In this document: positions 1 to 5,521 of the stretch, piece by piece
How positions within the stretch are numbered: the stretch's first letter is position 1
Layout: each line of letters begins with the position of its first letter
From: an uncultured Collinsella sp.
GTDB lineage: Bacteria; Actinomycetota; Coriobacteriia; Coriobacteriales; Coriobacteriaceae
NCBI GenBank assembly: GCA_900752545.1
Contig: CAADVS010000025.1
Span: forward strand, 1-5,654
Reading direction: 5' to 3'
Length of the DNA stretch: 5,654 nucleotides
Program-made: the position numbers and the translations under genes
The notes under the pieces: generated by a model
What the model was told of the DNA's origin: nothing
Database searches by the model: none
Seen by the model: only the letters and a program-made list of their open reading frames with translations

Positions 1-815
1 ATCCCCCCGCCCCCGCCGCAAGCCCCGCGGCCGTCGAGACCACGCAGCGCATGCCCGTCGCGAGCGGCTCGCCCCAACAGCAGCCGACTCCCGCATACGC
101 GCCCGCTTCTCCACAGACCCCCGCTTCCAAAAAGAGCGGCACCGGGCCGCTTATCGCCGTTATCGTTGTGCTGGTGGCGATCATCATCGCCCTGGTCGTT
201 TTCTTTGTGATCAAGCCTTTCGACAACGCCGCCACGCAGACGACTGCCGAGGTGGCTAAGCTGCACCATGACGTCGACGACGATGACCTAAAGCCTCTCG
301 GCGATCCCAACAGCCTGTACGACGGTGATGACGATGACGACGAGGATGGCGGCGAAGCAACGCTCTCCGAGCAGAACCTCTACCGTCGTCTGAGCGAATA
401 CTACGACCTGCTCGAAGACCTCGACAACTACGTCCGTGGCTGCGCTCAGAACTTCAACGGCAGCTATCTGGAAGAGGACCGAACCACCCGTCAAAATCTC
501 GCCGACGTCGCCGAGCGCACGGAGGACACCATCGAGCAGTATTACGACATCGTCGAGGACCTAGACGTCCCGACGAGCTCCAAGAACTACAGCTCCTGGA
601 AGGACATCATCGCCCTGTACGACGACCTGGATCACCGCATTGACGCAATCTGTGATGCCTGGGAGATCAGCCTGAAATACGCCAAGCCTGCGGACCACAA
701 GAATGAGATTGTGGCGCCGCTGTCGCGCGACAACGTCGCGGGCACCAATGACAATAAGTACCGCCTAGATTTTGAGAAGCGCTATCCCGGCGCCAAGCCT
801 GTCGAGGTGAAGTAA
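1..815 (+). CDS. Single-pass membrane protein with acidic extracytoplasmic region, 5'-partial, function unknown
   Basis: I do not recognise the family. The reading frame starts at base 3 and is open to the left edge, so the true start lies outside the window. The first in-window ATG (base 51) has no ribosome binding site and sits inside a Pro/Ala-rich stretch, so it is probably internal. Numbering from that ATG (254 codons to the TAA at 813-815): residues 1-31 are a Pro/Ala/Gln/Ser-rich linker ending in KKSGTG; about 33-54 form one strongly hydrophobic helix; 74-102 are very acidic with two aspartate runs; about 105-210 look helical, with EYYDLLEDLD near 116-125, QYYDIVEDLD near 163-172 and a weaker LYDDLD near 189-194. 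Only two cysteines occur (131, 201), which could form a disulfide. The positive charges before the helix suggest N-in, C-out topology. A common design of this type has an N-terminal zinc ribbon before the linker, but that part is not visible here. It converges on topA. The reading frame is secure, the function is unknown. Confidence 0.8.
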   Translation, partial: PPAPAASPAAVETTQRMPVASGSPQQQPTPAYAPASPQTPASKKSGTGPLIAVIVVLVAIIIALVVFFVIKPFDNAATQTTAEVAKLHHDVDDDDLKPLGDPNSLYDGDDDDDEDGGEATLSEQNLYRRLSEYYDLLEDLDNYVRGCAQNFNGSYLEEDRTTRQNLADVAERTEDTIEQYYDIVEDLDVPTSSKNYSSWKDIIALYDDLDHRIDAICDAWEISLKYAKPADHKNEIVAPLSRDNVAGTNDNKYRLDFEKRYPGAKPVEVK

Positions 816-835
816 TCCCAACAACTGATCAAAAC

Positions 836-898
836 TTGCGGTGAAATAGGGATTGATTAGGCCTTTTGCCAGCAAAAACAGTCCCTATTTCACCGCAA
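836..898. repeat. Long intergenic palindrome with perfect 17-bp arms
   Basis: Left arm 836-852 (TTGCGGTGAAATAGGGA) is the exact reverse complement of right arm 882-898. On the plus strand pairing continues inward through a T.G wobble, T-A and G-C (853-855 with 879-881). A second small stem, TTTTG at 864-868 with CAAAA at 873-877, closes a CCAG tetraloop. It begins 20 bp after the stop of the left gene, in the convergent gap. No T-run follows either arm directly, so it is not a textbook intrinsic terminator, though a stem this strong could still stop or protect transcripts from either side. The size and perfection of the arms also fit a REP-like or MITE-like dispersed intergenic repeat (inference; other genomic copies cannot be seen from here). 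Confidence 0.75.
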
Positions 899-907
899 CT
901 TAGAAGT

Positions 908-945
908 GGGGCCGGGTGCGCATTTGCATTTGCGCGCCCGGCCCC
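908..945. terminator. GC-rich hairpin, probable terminator between convergent genes
   Basis: Arms 908-921 (GGGGCCGGGTGCGC) and 932-945 (GCGCGCCCGGCCCC) form a 14-bp stem around a 10-nt A/T-rich loop. All pairs are Watson-Crick except T917-G936. That pair is a tolerated G.U in a plus-strand transcript but an A.C mismatch in a minus-strand one. The hairpin begins 33 nt beyond the topA stop on the minus strand. The sequence after it is only moderately T-rich on either strand (plus: GCCTTGTCTATAT; minus: ACTTCTAAGTT), so termination may be partial or bidirectional. The position between two converging genes supports a terminator role. Confidence 0.55.
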
Positions 946-978
946 GCCTTGTCTATATGTGCTCGGATATGCGCCCGG

Positions 979-3573
979 TTACTTATCAGCAGCGGTCTTC
1001 TTGGCAGTCGACTTCTTCGCGGTCGTCTTCTTGGCGGCAGTTGCTTTCTTGGCCGTCGTCTTCTTGGCCGCCGTCGCCTTCTTGGCCGTGCTCGCCTTGG
1101 TCGTAGTCTTGCGGCCGCGGGCCGGCTTCTTCTCCTTGGTCGGACAGTCCATGTTGACGCAGATACGCCACGGGCCGCGCGCCGTGTTGACCACCACGAT
1201 GGGGGCGCCGCACTCGGGGCAGGTCTCACCCGTCGCCTCGAGCTTACCGCGCGCCGGTAGAGGATAGCTCACGCCGCAATCGTCATAGTTGGTGCAGCGG
1301 ATAAAACGCTTGCCGCTCTTCTCGCTCTTGTGCGCGATCAGGTCGCCATGGCGTCCGGCCTCGGCGCACACCTTGCACTCGCCCACCTTAAGGTCGGGCT
1401 CGTAGTTGGTGGGGCATGTGGGGTTCACGCAAATCTCGAAGGCCTTCTGGCGGAACGGCTGACACTTAATGCGCGGCGCACCGCACTCGGGACACACGGC
1501 GGCCTCGCCCTCGAGCGGGCTCACCTTGACGCCACTCGGCACCGGATAGGTCACGTCGCAGTCGGGCCATCCCATGCAGCCGATAAAGCTGCCGCGGGTC
1601 TTGGCGCTCGTCTTCATAACCAGGTCCTTGCCGCACTTGGGACAGGCGCCCACGCGTGCATCGGCCGTGACGGCGTCGCTGATAGCGTCGCCCAGCTCCT
1701 GCGTATGCTTGAGCAGCTCGTCGAGCACGCCGGCCAGCAGTGCGCGCGAGTGCGTCACGACATGCTCTTCGGTGTCCTCGCCGCGCTCGACGCGGGTCAT
1801 GTCGCCGTCGAGCTCGCTGGTCATATCGGGGCTCGTGATGCGCGGGGCAAACTGCGTCAGCGCATCGATGATGGCGATGCCCAGCTGGCTCGGCTCAACG
1901 GGATCATTTTTGAGATAGCGCACGGCATACAGGCGCTCGATGATGCTCGCGCGCGTGGACTTGGTGCCCAGGCCGCGCTTCTCCATCTCCTGCACGAGCT
2001 TGCCCTGGCTGTAGCGCGCGGGCGGCTCGGTCTGCTTGGCCTCGAGCTTAATGTCGAACACGTCGACCGTATCGCCCTGCTCAAGCGGCGGCATCTGCTC
2101 GTCGCGCTTAAGGCCGTACGGGTAGGCCTCGCGGAAACCCGGGGTCACGAGCACGTCGCCCGAGGCCACGAACGGCTCGCCGTTCACATCGAGCTCGAGC
2201 TTGGTGTTCTCGATGGTCGCGGGCCCCATGAGCGTTGCCAGAAAGCGGCGGGCGATGAGGTCGTAGAGCTTGCGCTGGCCGCCGTCGAGCGTGGACGGAT
2301 CGCCCTCGCCCGTGGGATAGATAGGCGGGTGGTCGGTGGTCTCGACCTTGCCGCGCGTGGGCTTCATGGGGCCGGCGAGGACCTTTTTGCATACGGGCGC
2401 CAGCGCCGGGTTGATCTTTGCAAGGTCACTCACCACAGCGCCCAGATCAAGCGTCGCGGGGTATACGGTATTGTCGACACGCGGGTAGCTGATGAGGCCC
2501 GCCATGTAGAGGGACTCGGCGATGCGCATGGTACGCGCAGGCGAGATACCCTCGGCTGCGGCGGCAGCCTGCAGCGAGGTGGTCGCAAACGGCGTGGGCG
2601 GCTGCTGCTTGCGCGAGCGCTTGGTCACCGCGGCGACGGTTGCCGTCTTGGCACCGTCAACGTGACCGTACGCCGTCTCAGCAGCATCCTTGTCGGTAAA
2701 GCGCGCCGTCTTGTGCGCGATCTTAAAGCGATCGTCCTCGGCAGCGCCTTGCGCGGCGCCCATGCCGCGAATCTGCCAATAGTCCTCGGGCACAAACGCC
2801 ATGCGCTCGCGTTCGCGCTCGACCACCAGGGCAAGCGTCGGCGTCTGCACGCGGCCGGCGGAGCGCACGTTGCCAAAGCCGCCAAACTTGGCGAGCGTCA
2901 GGTAGCGCGTGAGCACCGCACCCCAAATGAGGTCGATGTGCTGACGGCTCTCGCCGGCGTCGGCCAGGTTCTGGTCGAGCGAGACGAGATTATCGAAGGC
3001 GTGCGTGATCTCGGCCTTGGTAAACGAGGAATACTGGGCGCGGGCGACCGGCAAGTCTGGCGCAACCTCGCGCACCTTGTTGAGGGCGTCCGAACCGATC
3101 AGCTCGCCCTCGCGATCGAAGTCCGTGGCGATGATGACGCTGTCGGACTTTTTTGCGAGGTTCTTAAGCGAGCGGATGAGTTCCTTCTCGGCCGGCAGCT
3201 TAATGACGGGTGCCCAGGTGAGATACGGCAGACTCTCGAGCTTCCAGCCCTTGATGGAGATGCCGTCGGCAAGAAACGGCTTGCGCTTGGTGTCATAGGG
3301 CGGGCGCGCCAGGCCATCGGGCATGTCGGCCGGCAGCATCTCGCCGTCCTCGGTGACCGAATACCAGCCCAGCTTTTTATCGAACAGCACGCTGTCACAA
3401 AAATCGGGCGCAAGGATGTGACCGGCCAGGCCGATGCTCACGCACTCCTCGCCCTTCCACTCAAAACGGTAGATAGCGGTGTTGTACACCTTATCCTTTT
3501 TGGGTTTACCCGTGGACAGACGCTCGGCGATCTGACGCGCGGCGTCGTTTTTCTCGGCGATGATGAGCTTCAA
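979..3573 (-). CDS. topA: Type IA DNA topoisomerase (archaeal-type TopA) with four zinc ribbons and a basic tail
   Basis: This 864-residue enzyme cuts and rejoins one DNA strand through a 5'-phosphotyrosyl link, relaxing negative supercoils or unlinking strands. The N-terminal Toprim domain shows the start motif with E7/K8 and the metal-binding DFDREGE (D151, D153, E156). The active-site tyrosine is Y363 in GLISYPRVDNTVYP, the wording typical of archaeal TopA rather than E. coli TopA (ITYMRTD). SAGRVQTPTL (238-247) and the SQGKLVQEMEKRGLGTKSTRA region (522-542) are further family motifs. The C-terminus has four Cys4 ribbons: C644/647/666/672, C694/697/715/720, C733/736/760/766 and C785/788/805/810. 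A Lys/Ala/Thr-rich, histone-H1-like tail follows (about 815-864). The start is TTG, chosen because MKLIIAEK is the family N-terminus and AGGAG lies 6 nt upstream. The TAA is at 979-981. It is last in the minus-strand gene set, 54 bp after hypB. A topB label is possible, since naming of type IA enzymes varies; the family call is firm. Confidence 0.95.
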   Translation of the reverse strand: MKLIIAEKNDAARQIAERLSTGKPKKDKVYNTAIYRFEWKGEECVSIGLAGHILAPDFCDSVLFDKKLGWYSVTEDGEMLPADMPDGLARPPYDTKRKPFLADGISIKGWKLESLPYLTWAPVIKLPAEKELIRSLKNLAKKSDSVIIATDFDREGELIGSDALNKVREVAPDLPVARAQYSSFTKAEITHAFDNLVSLDQNLADAGESRQHIDLIWGAVLTRYLTLAKFGGFGNVRSAGRVQTPTLALVVERERERMAFVPEDYWQIRGMGAAQGAAEDDRFKIAHKTARFTDKDAAETAYGHVDGAKTATVAAVTKRSRKQQPPTPFATTSLQAAAAAEGISPARTMRIAESLYMAGLISYPRVDNTVYPATLDLGAVVSDLAKINPALAPVCKKVLAGPMKPTRGKVETTDHPPIYPTGEGDPSTLDGGQRKLYDLIARRFLATLMGPATIENTKLELDVNGEPFVASGDVLVTPGFREAYPYGLKRDEQMPPLEQGDTVDVFDIKLEAKQTEPPARYSQGKLVQEMEKRGLGTKSTRASIIERLYAVRYLKNDPVEPSQLGIAIIDALTQFAPRITSPDMTSELDGDMTRVERGEDTEEHVVTHSRALLAGVLDELLKHTQELGDAISDAVTADARVGACPKCGKDLVMKTSAKTRGSFIGCMGWPDCDVTYPVPSGVKVSPLEGEAAVCPECGAPRIKCQPFRQKAFEICVNPTCPTNYEPDLKVGECKVCAEAGRHGDLIAHKSEKSGKRFIRCTNYDDCGVSYPLPARGKLEATGETCPECGAPIVVVNTARGPWRICVNMDCPTKEKKPARGRKTTTKASTAKKATAAKKTTAKKATAAKKTTAKKSTAKKTAADK
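1021..1086 (-). repeat. 33-bp tandem repeat encoding the basic tail of the topoisomerase
   Basis: Bases 1021-1053 and 1054-1086 are two adjacent, slightly diverged copies of a 33-bp unit inside topA. Each encodes the 11-residue unit A-K-K-A-T-A-A-K-K-T-T (any phase) near residues 830-850. Shorter partial units (TAKK, STAKK) flank them. Differences are at synonymous wobble bases (for example GCAGTTGC against GCCGTCGC), which suggests selection on the Lys/Ala pattern and not a recent copying or assembly error. Tails of this kind bind DNA without sequence specificity in histone-H1-like and actinobacterial TopA proteins. Confidence 0.8.
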
Positions 3574-3579
3574 AAGAGG

Positions 3580-3584
3580 CTCCT
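3580..3584 (-). promoter_or_regulatory. Ribosome binding site fixing the TTG start of topA
   Basis: On the minus strand AGGAG stands 6 nt before the TTG at 3571-3573. This spacing, with the conserved N-terminus MKLIIAEK directly after it, decides for the TTG; no ATG or GTG in frame nearby would keep this N-terminus. The 54-bp gap to hypB (3574-3627) holds no other clear signal. Confidence 0.8.
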
Positions 3585-3627
3585 ATCTCGTGTCTCTGCG
3601 GCTACGCCCGCCCGTATGGCGGCCGAT

Positions 3628-4311
3628 TTACGCCCTTGCTTGCTCGATCTGCCCGATGAGCCAATCGCACCAGGCATCCATGCCCTCGCCCTTGCGCGCG
3701 CTCACGGCAAACCGCGGCGCCTGCGGATTGAGGTCATCGAGTGTCTTAGTATACCTATCTATGTCAAAATCGAAAGCCGGGGCCACGTCGACCTTGTTGA
3801 GCAGCTGTGCGCCGGCGTGCTGGAAGATGCCCGGGTACTTGACGGGCTTGTCGTCGCCCTCGGGCACCGAGAGGATCATGATGGACAGGTTCTCGCCCAG
3901 GTCAAAGTCGACCGGGCAGACCAGGTTGCCCACGTTTTCGATAAAGATAACGTCGATGTTCTCCAGACCGACGGCCTGGTCGAACGCGTCAACGGCCTCC
4001 ATGATCATGTTGCCCTCGAGGTGGCACAGGCCGCCCGTGTTGATCTGGATGGCGGGCATGCCGGCTTCCTTCATGGTGATGGCGTCGACATCCGAGGCAA
4101 TATCGCCCTCGATGACGGCGCAGCGCAAGCCGGCCTTGTCGCGCAGGCGCTCGTTGGTACCCAGGATCGTGGTGGTCTTGCCCGAACCGGGGCTCGACAG
4201 CACATTGATCACATAGGTGTTTGTCTCATTAAATCGCTGACGCAGCTGATCTGCCAGGCGCTCGTTGCGTGACAGAATCGGCGACGAGATATCAATCGTT
4301 TTCTCAGCCAT
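3628..4311 (-). CDS. hypB: HypB, GTPase for nickel insertion into [NiFe]-hydrogenase
   Basis: HypB is the cytoplasmic GTPase that works with HypA to load nickel into the large subunit of [NiFe]-hydrogenases. The 227-residue product covers the complete G domain. The P-loop is SSPGSGKTT (39-47); the serine in place of the first glycine is normal for HypB. VIEGDIASD (67-75) is a switch-region motif. GLCHLEGNM (95-102 region) carries the metal ligands C96 and H97, and FIENVGNLVCP (123-133) carries the third ligand C132. The base-recognition motif is NKVD (172-175), followed by SARKGEGMD (204-212). The short N-terminus lacks both the CxxCGC high-affinity nickel site of E. coli HypB and the histidine-rich storage stretch of other HypBs, so nickel should be held mainly at the G-domain dimer site. 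The ATG has AAGGAG 8 nt upstream. It lies 55 bp after hypA, the usual hypA-hypB order. Confidence 0.97.
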   Translation of the reverse strand: MAEKTIDISSPILSRNERLADQLRQRFNETNTYVINVLSSPGSGKTTTILGTNERLRDKAGLRCAVIEGDIASDVDAITMKEAGMPAIQINTGGLCHLEGNMIMEAVDAFDQAVGLENIDVIFIENVGNLVCPVDFDLGENLSIMILSVPEGDDKPVKYPGIFQHAGAQLLNKVDVAPAFDFDIDRYTKTLDDLNPQAPRFAVSARKGEGMDAWCDWLIGQIEQARA

Positions 4312-4319
4312 ACTCGGTA

Positions 4320-4325
4320 CTCCTT
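4320..4325 (-). promoter_or_regulatory. Ribosome binding site of hypB
   Basis: AAGGAG on the minus strand lies 8 nt before the hypB ATG (4309-4311), in the 55-bp hypA-hypB gap. The gap also has a TATAAA at 4336-4341 (minus strand), but no matching -35 element, so I do not call a separate promoter. Confidence 0.75.
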
Positions 4326-4366
4326 ACTTTGGCCCCTTTATACCCCATCACCAGATGGCTAGCGGG

Positions 4367-4723
4367 CTAATCGTCGGGGGTTTCGATTTCGATACTTGCG
4401 ATGTCGAGCTCGCGGCCGTGCAGCAGACGCACGTTGGCGCCGCCACATTGGGGACAGCGGCAATGGAAGCGGTCGTGCTCAAAGACCTCCCCGCAGTCCA
4501 GACACTCGCTTTGTGGATGGACTTCCTCCACGGCAAGCTCGCAGCCTCGCGTGAGCGGGTCCTCGTCGCGAAATGTCTCCCACGCAAAGTCGAGCGCCTC
4601 GCGCACAACTTCGGTCATATCCCCGATACGCAGCGTCACCAAAACGGCGCGCGAGGCCCCCGCCCCACGCGCCGCGCGAATCACTGTATCGAGTATGCCG
4701 TTGACAATGCCAACCTCGTGCAT
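4367..4723 (-). CDS. hypA: HypA, zinc/nickel metallochaperone for hydrogenase maturation
   Basis: HypA passes nickel to the hydrogenase large subunit, acting with HypB in the cytoplasm. The 118-residue product has the usual family length. The N-terminus MHEVGIV carries the diagnostic Met-His-Glu; H2 and the N-terminal amine bind nickel and E3 is conserved. The zinc-ribbon half has CLDC (C74, C77) and CPQC (C90, C93) as the four structural zinc ligands. An extra C88 (and H87) sits just before the second pair in HCRCPQC. The segment ELDIASIEIE near the C-terminus matches the family's closing strand. The ATG at 4721-4723 is required for the MHE motif. GAGGAG lies 9 nt upstream, inside the end of tatC. 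The gene follows tatC by 6 bp, so translation is probably coupled. The stop is TAG (4367-4369). Confidence 0.97.
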   Translation of the reverse strand: MHEVGIVNGILDTVIRAARGAGASRAVLVTLRIGDMTEVVREALDFAWETFRDEDPLTRGCELAVEEVHPQSECLDCGEVFEHDRFHCRCPQCGGANVRLLHGRELDIASIEIETPDD

Positions 4724-4729
4724 ACCGTT

Positions 4730-5521
4730 TTACTCCTCGTCGTCCTCATCGTCCGAGAACAGGTCCAGACGGCTCACAAACAAGCCCTCCTTGCCCTCGC
4801 GCGCGGTAATGACCACGCGGGCAATGGCGAGCGAAATCTCGTAGAGCGAGAGCAGGGCACCATACATGAGGCCCAGCGTAACGGGCGAGCCGTCGGGCGT
4901 AATCACTGCCGAGCCCGCAAGCAGGCCAACGTATACGTAACGCCAGGCACCGCGGAAGGCCGCGTAGGACACGATATGGAAGACGGACAGGTAGAAGATG
5001 ATGAGCGGCAGCTCAAACGCCACACCAAAGCCGATCATAAAGAGCAGCTCCATGTTGACGTAGTTCTCCAGATCGGGCAGCGCCGTAGCGACGGCCGAGG
5101 TCTCGCCGATGAGCCACTCAAAGCCCGCGGGAATGATGATGAAGTAGCAGAAGATGGCACCCAGGAAGAACAACACCGTCGAGGCGAGCACCGTGGGCAC
5201 GACCCACTTGCGCTCGTTGGGGCGAAGCGCCGGCAGGAAAAATGCCAGAATCTGCCAGATGATCATGGGCGTGCACATGACCACGGCCATCTTGATGGCC
5301 AGCGAGAAGCGCAGGCCAAAGCCGCCGAGCGTGGTGGTGATGTAGAACTTACCGTCCGGCACAAAGGAGCGGATGGGGTCTTCCAGGATGTCGAGCACCA
5401 CGGGCGTGGCGAAATACAGCACGATGGCGGCGGCAAACACCGACACGACCACGATAGTCAGGCGGCGACGGAGCTCTCCCAGGTGATCGAAGAGCGGCAT
5501 GCGCGCAGGTCCGATAGGCAT
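4730..5521 (-). CDS. tatC: TatC, twin-arginine translocase receptor subunit
   Basis: TatC is the polytopic membrane subunit that recognises twin-arginine signal peptides and recruits TatA for export of folded proteins. The 263-residue product has the six-helix layout (about 22-44, 73-95, 107-130, 157-180, 193-208, 213-234). The family N-terminal motif HLGELRRR is at 13-20, with E16 in the signal-binding region. FFLPALRPNERK (94-105) is the conserved first cytoplasmic loop with E103. FELPL (169-173) gives the buried glutamate E170, and ITPDGSP (207-213) gives D210. The C-terminus ends in an acidic SDDEDDEE tail. I chose the ATG at 5519-5521 because AAGGGAGG precedes it by 9 nt and it overlaps the upstream stop. 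A second ATG at codon 8 (MPLFDHL) would give the more typical TatC start but lacks a site. It lies directly before hypA. Confidence 0.97.
   Translation of the reverse strand: MPIGPARMPLFDHLGELRRRLTIVVVSVFAAAIVLYFATPVVLDILEDPIRSFVPDGKFYITTTLGGFGLRFSLAIKMAVVMCTPMIIWQILAFFLPALRPNERKWVVPTVLASTVLFFLGAIFCYFIIIPAGFEWLIGETSAVATALPDLENYVNMELLFMIGFGVAFELPLIIFYLSVFHIVSYAAFRGAWRYVYVGLLAGSAVITPDGSPVTLGLMYGALLSLYEISLAIARVVITAREGKEGLFVSRLDLFSDDEDDEE
4733..4738 (-). promoter_or_regulatory. Ribosome binding site of hypA inside the end of tatC
   Basis: GAGGAG, formed by the last two glutamate codons of tatC (GAG GAG TAA), lies 9 nt before the hypA ATG. Ribosomes finishing tatC would therefore sit on the hypA initiation region, which favours coupled translation. 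Confidence 0.75.

Noticed and set aside
51..53. ATG at base 51 as true start of the left gene
   Set aside because: The frame is open further left in the same Pro/Ala-rich composition and no Shine-Dalgarno sequence precedes this ATG.
866..1267. Plus-strand open frame with repeated hydrophobic FLAVVFLAAV-like stretches, resembling a small membrane protein
   Set aside because: The hydrophobic repeats are just the antisense of the Lys/Ala codons of the topoisomerase tail. The start lies inside the palindrome and no ribosome binding site is present.
3574..3627. Short GC hairpin between hypB and topA as a terminator
   Set aside because: Only about 5 bp of stem (CCGCC/GGCGG) and no T-run. Read-through from hypB into topA remains likely.
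4171..4197. HypB P-loop with serine instead of the first glycine
   Set aside because: SSPGSGKT is the normal form in E. coli-type HypB, so it is not a defect.
1330..4272. Very long open frame on the plus strand opposite topA and hypB
   Set aside because: It is the codon-aligned antisense of topA and hypB. Those genes hardly use TTA, CTA and TCA codons, which keeps the opposite strand open. Its translation is rich in His/Arg/Leu/Ala with no recognisable domain, while the minus-strand proteins are clear family members.
4312..4366. Possible internal promoter (TATAAA) or nickel-responsive operator before hypB
   Set aside because: No -35 hexamer at about 17 bp and no GTATGA/TCATAC NikR-type half-sites. 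A CCATC/GATGG mini-hairpin (5 bp) is too weak to call.
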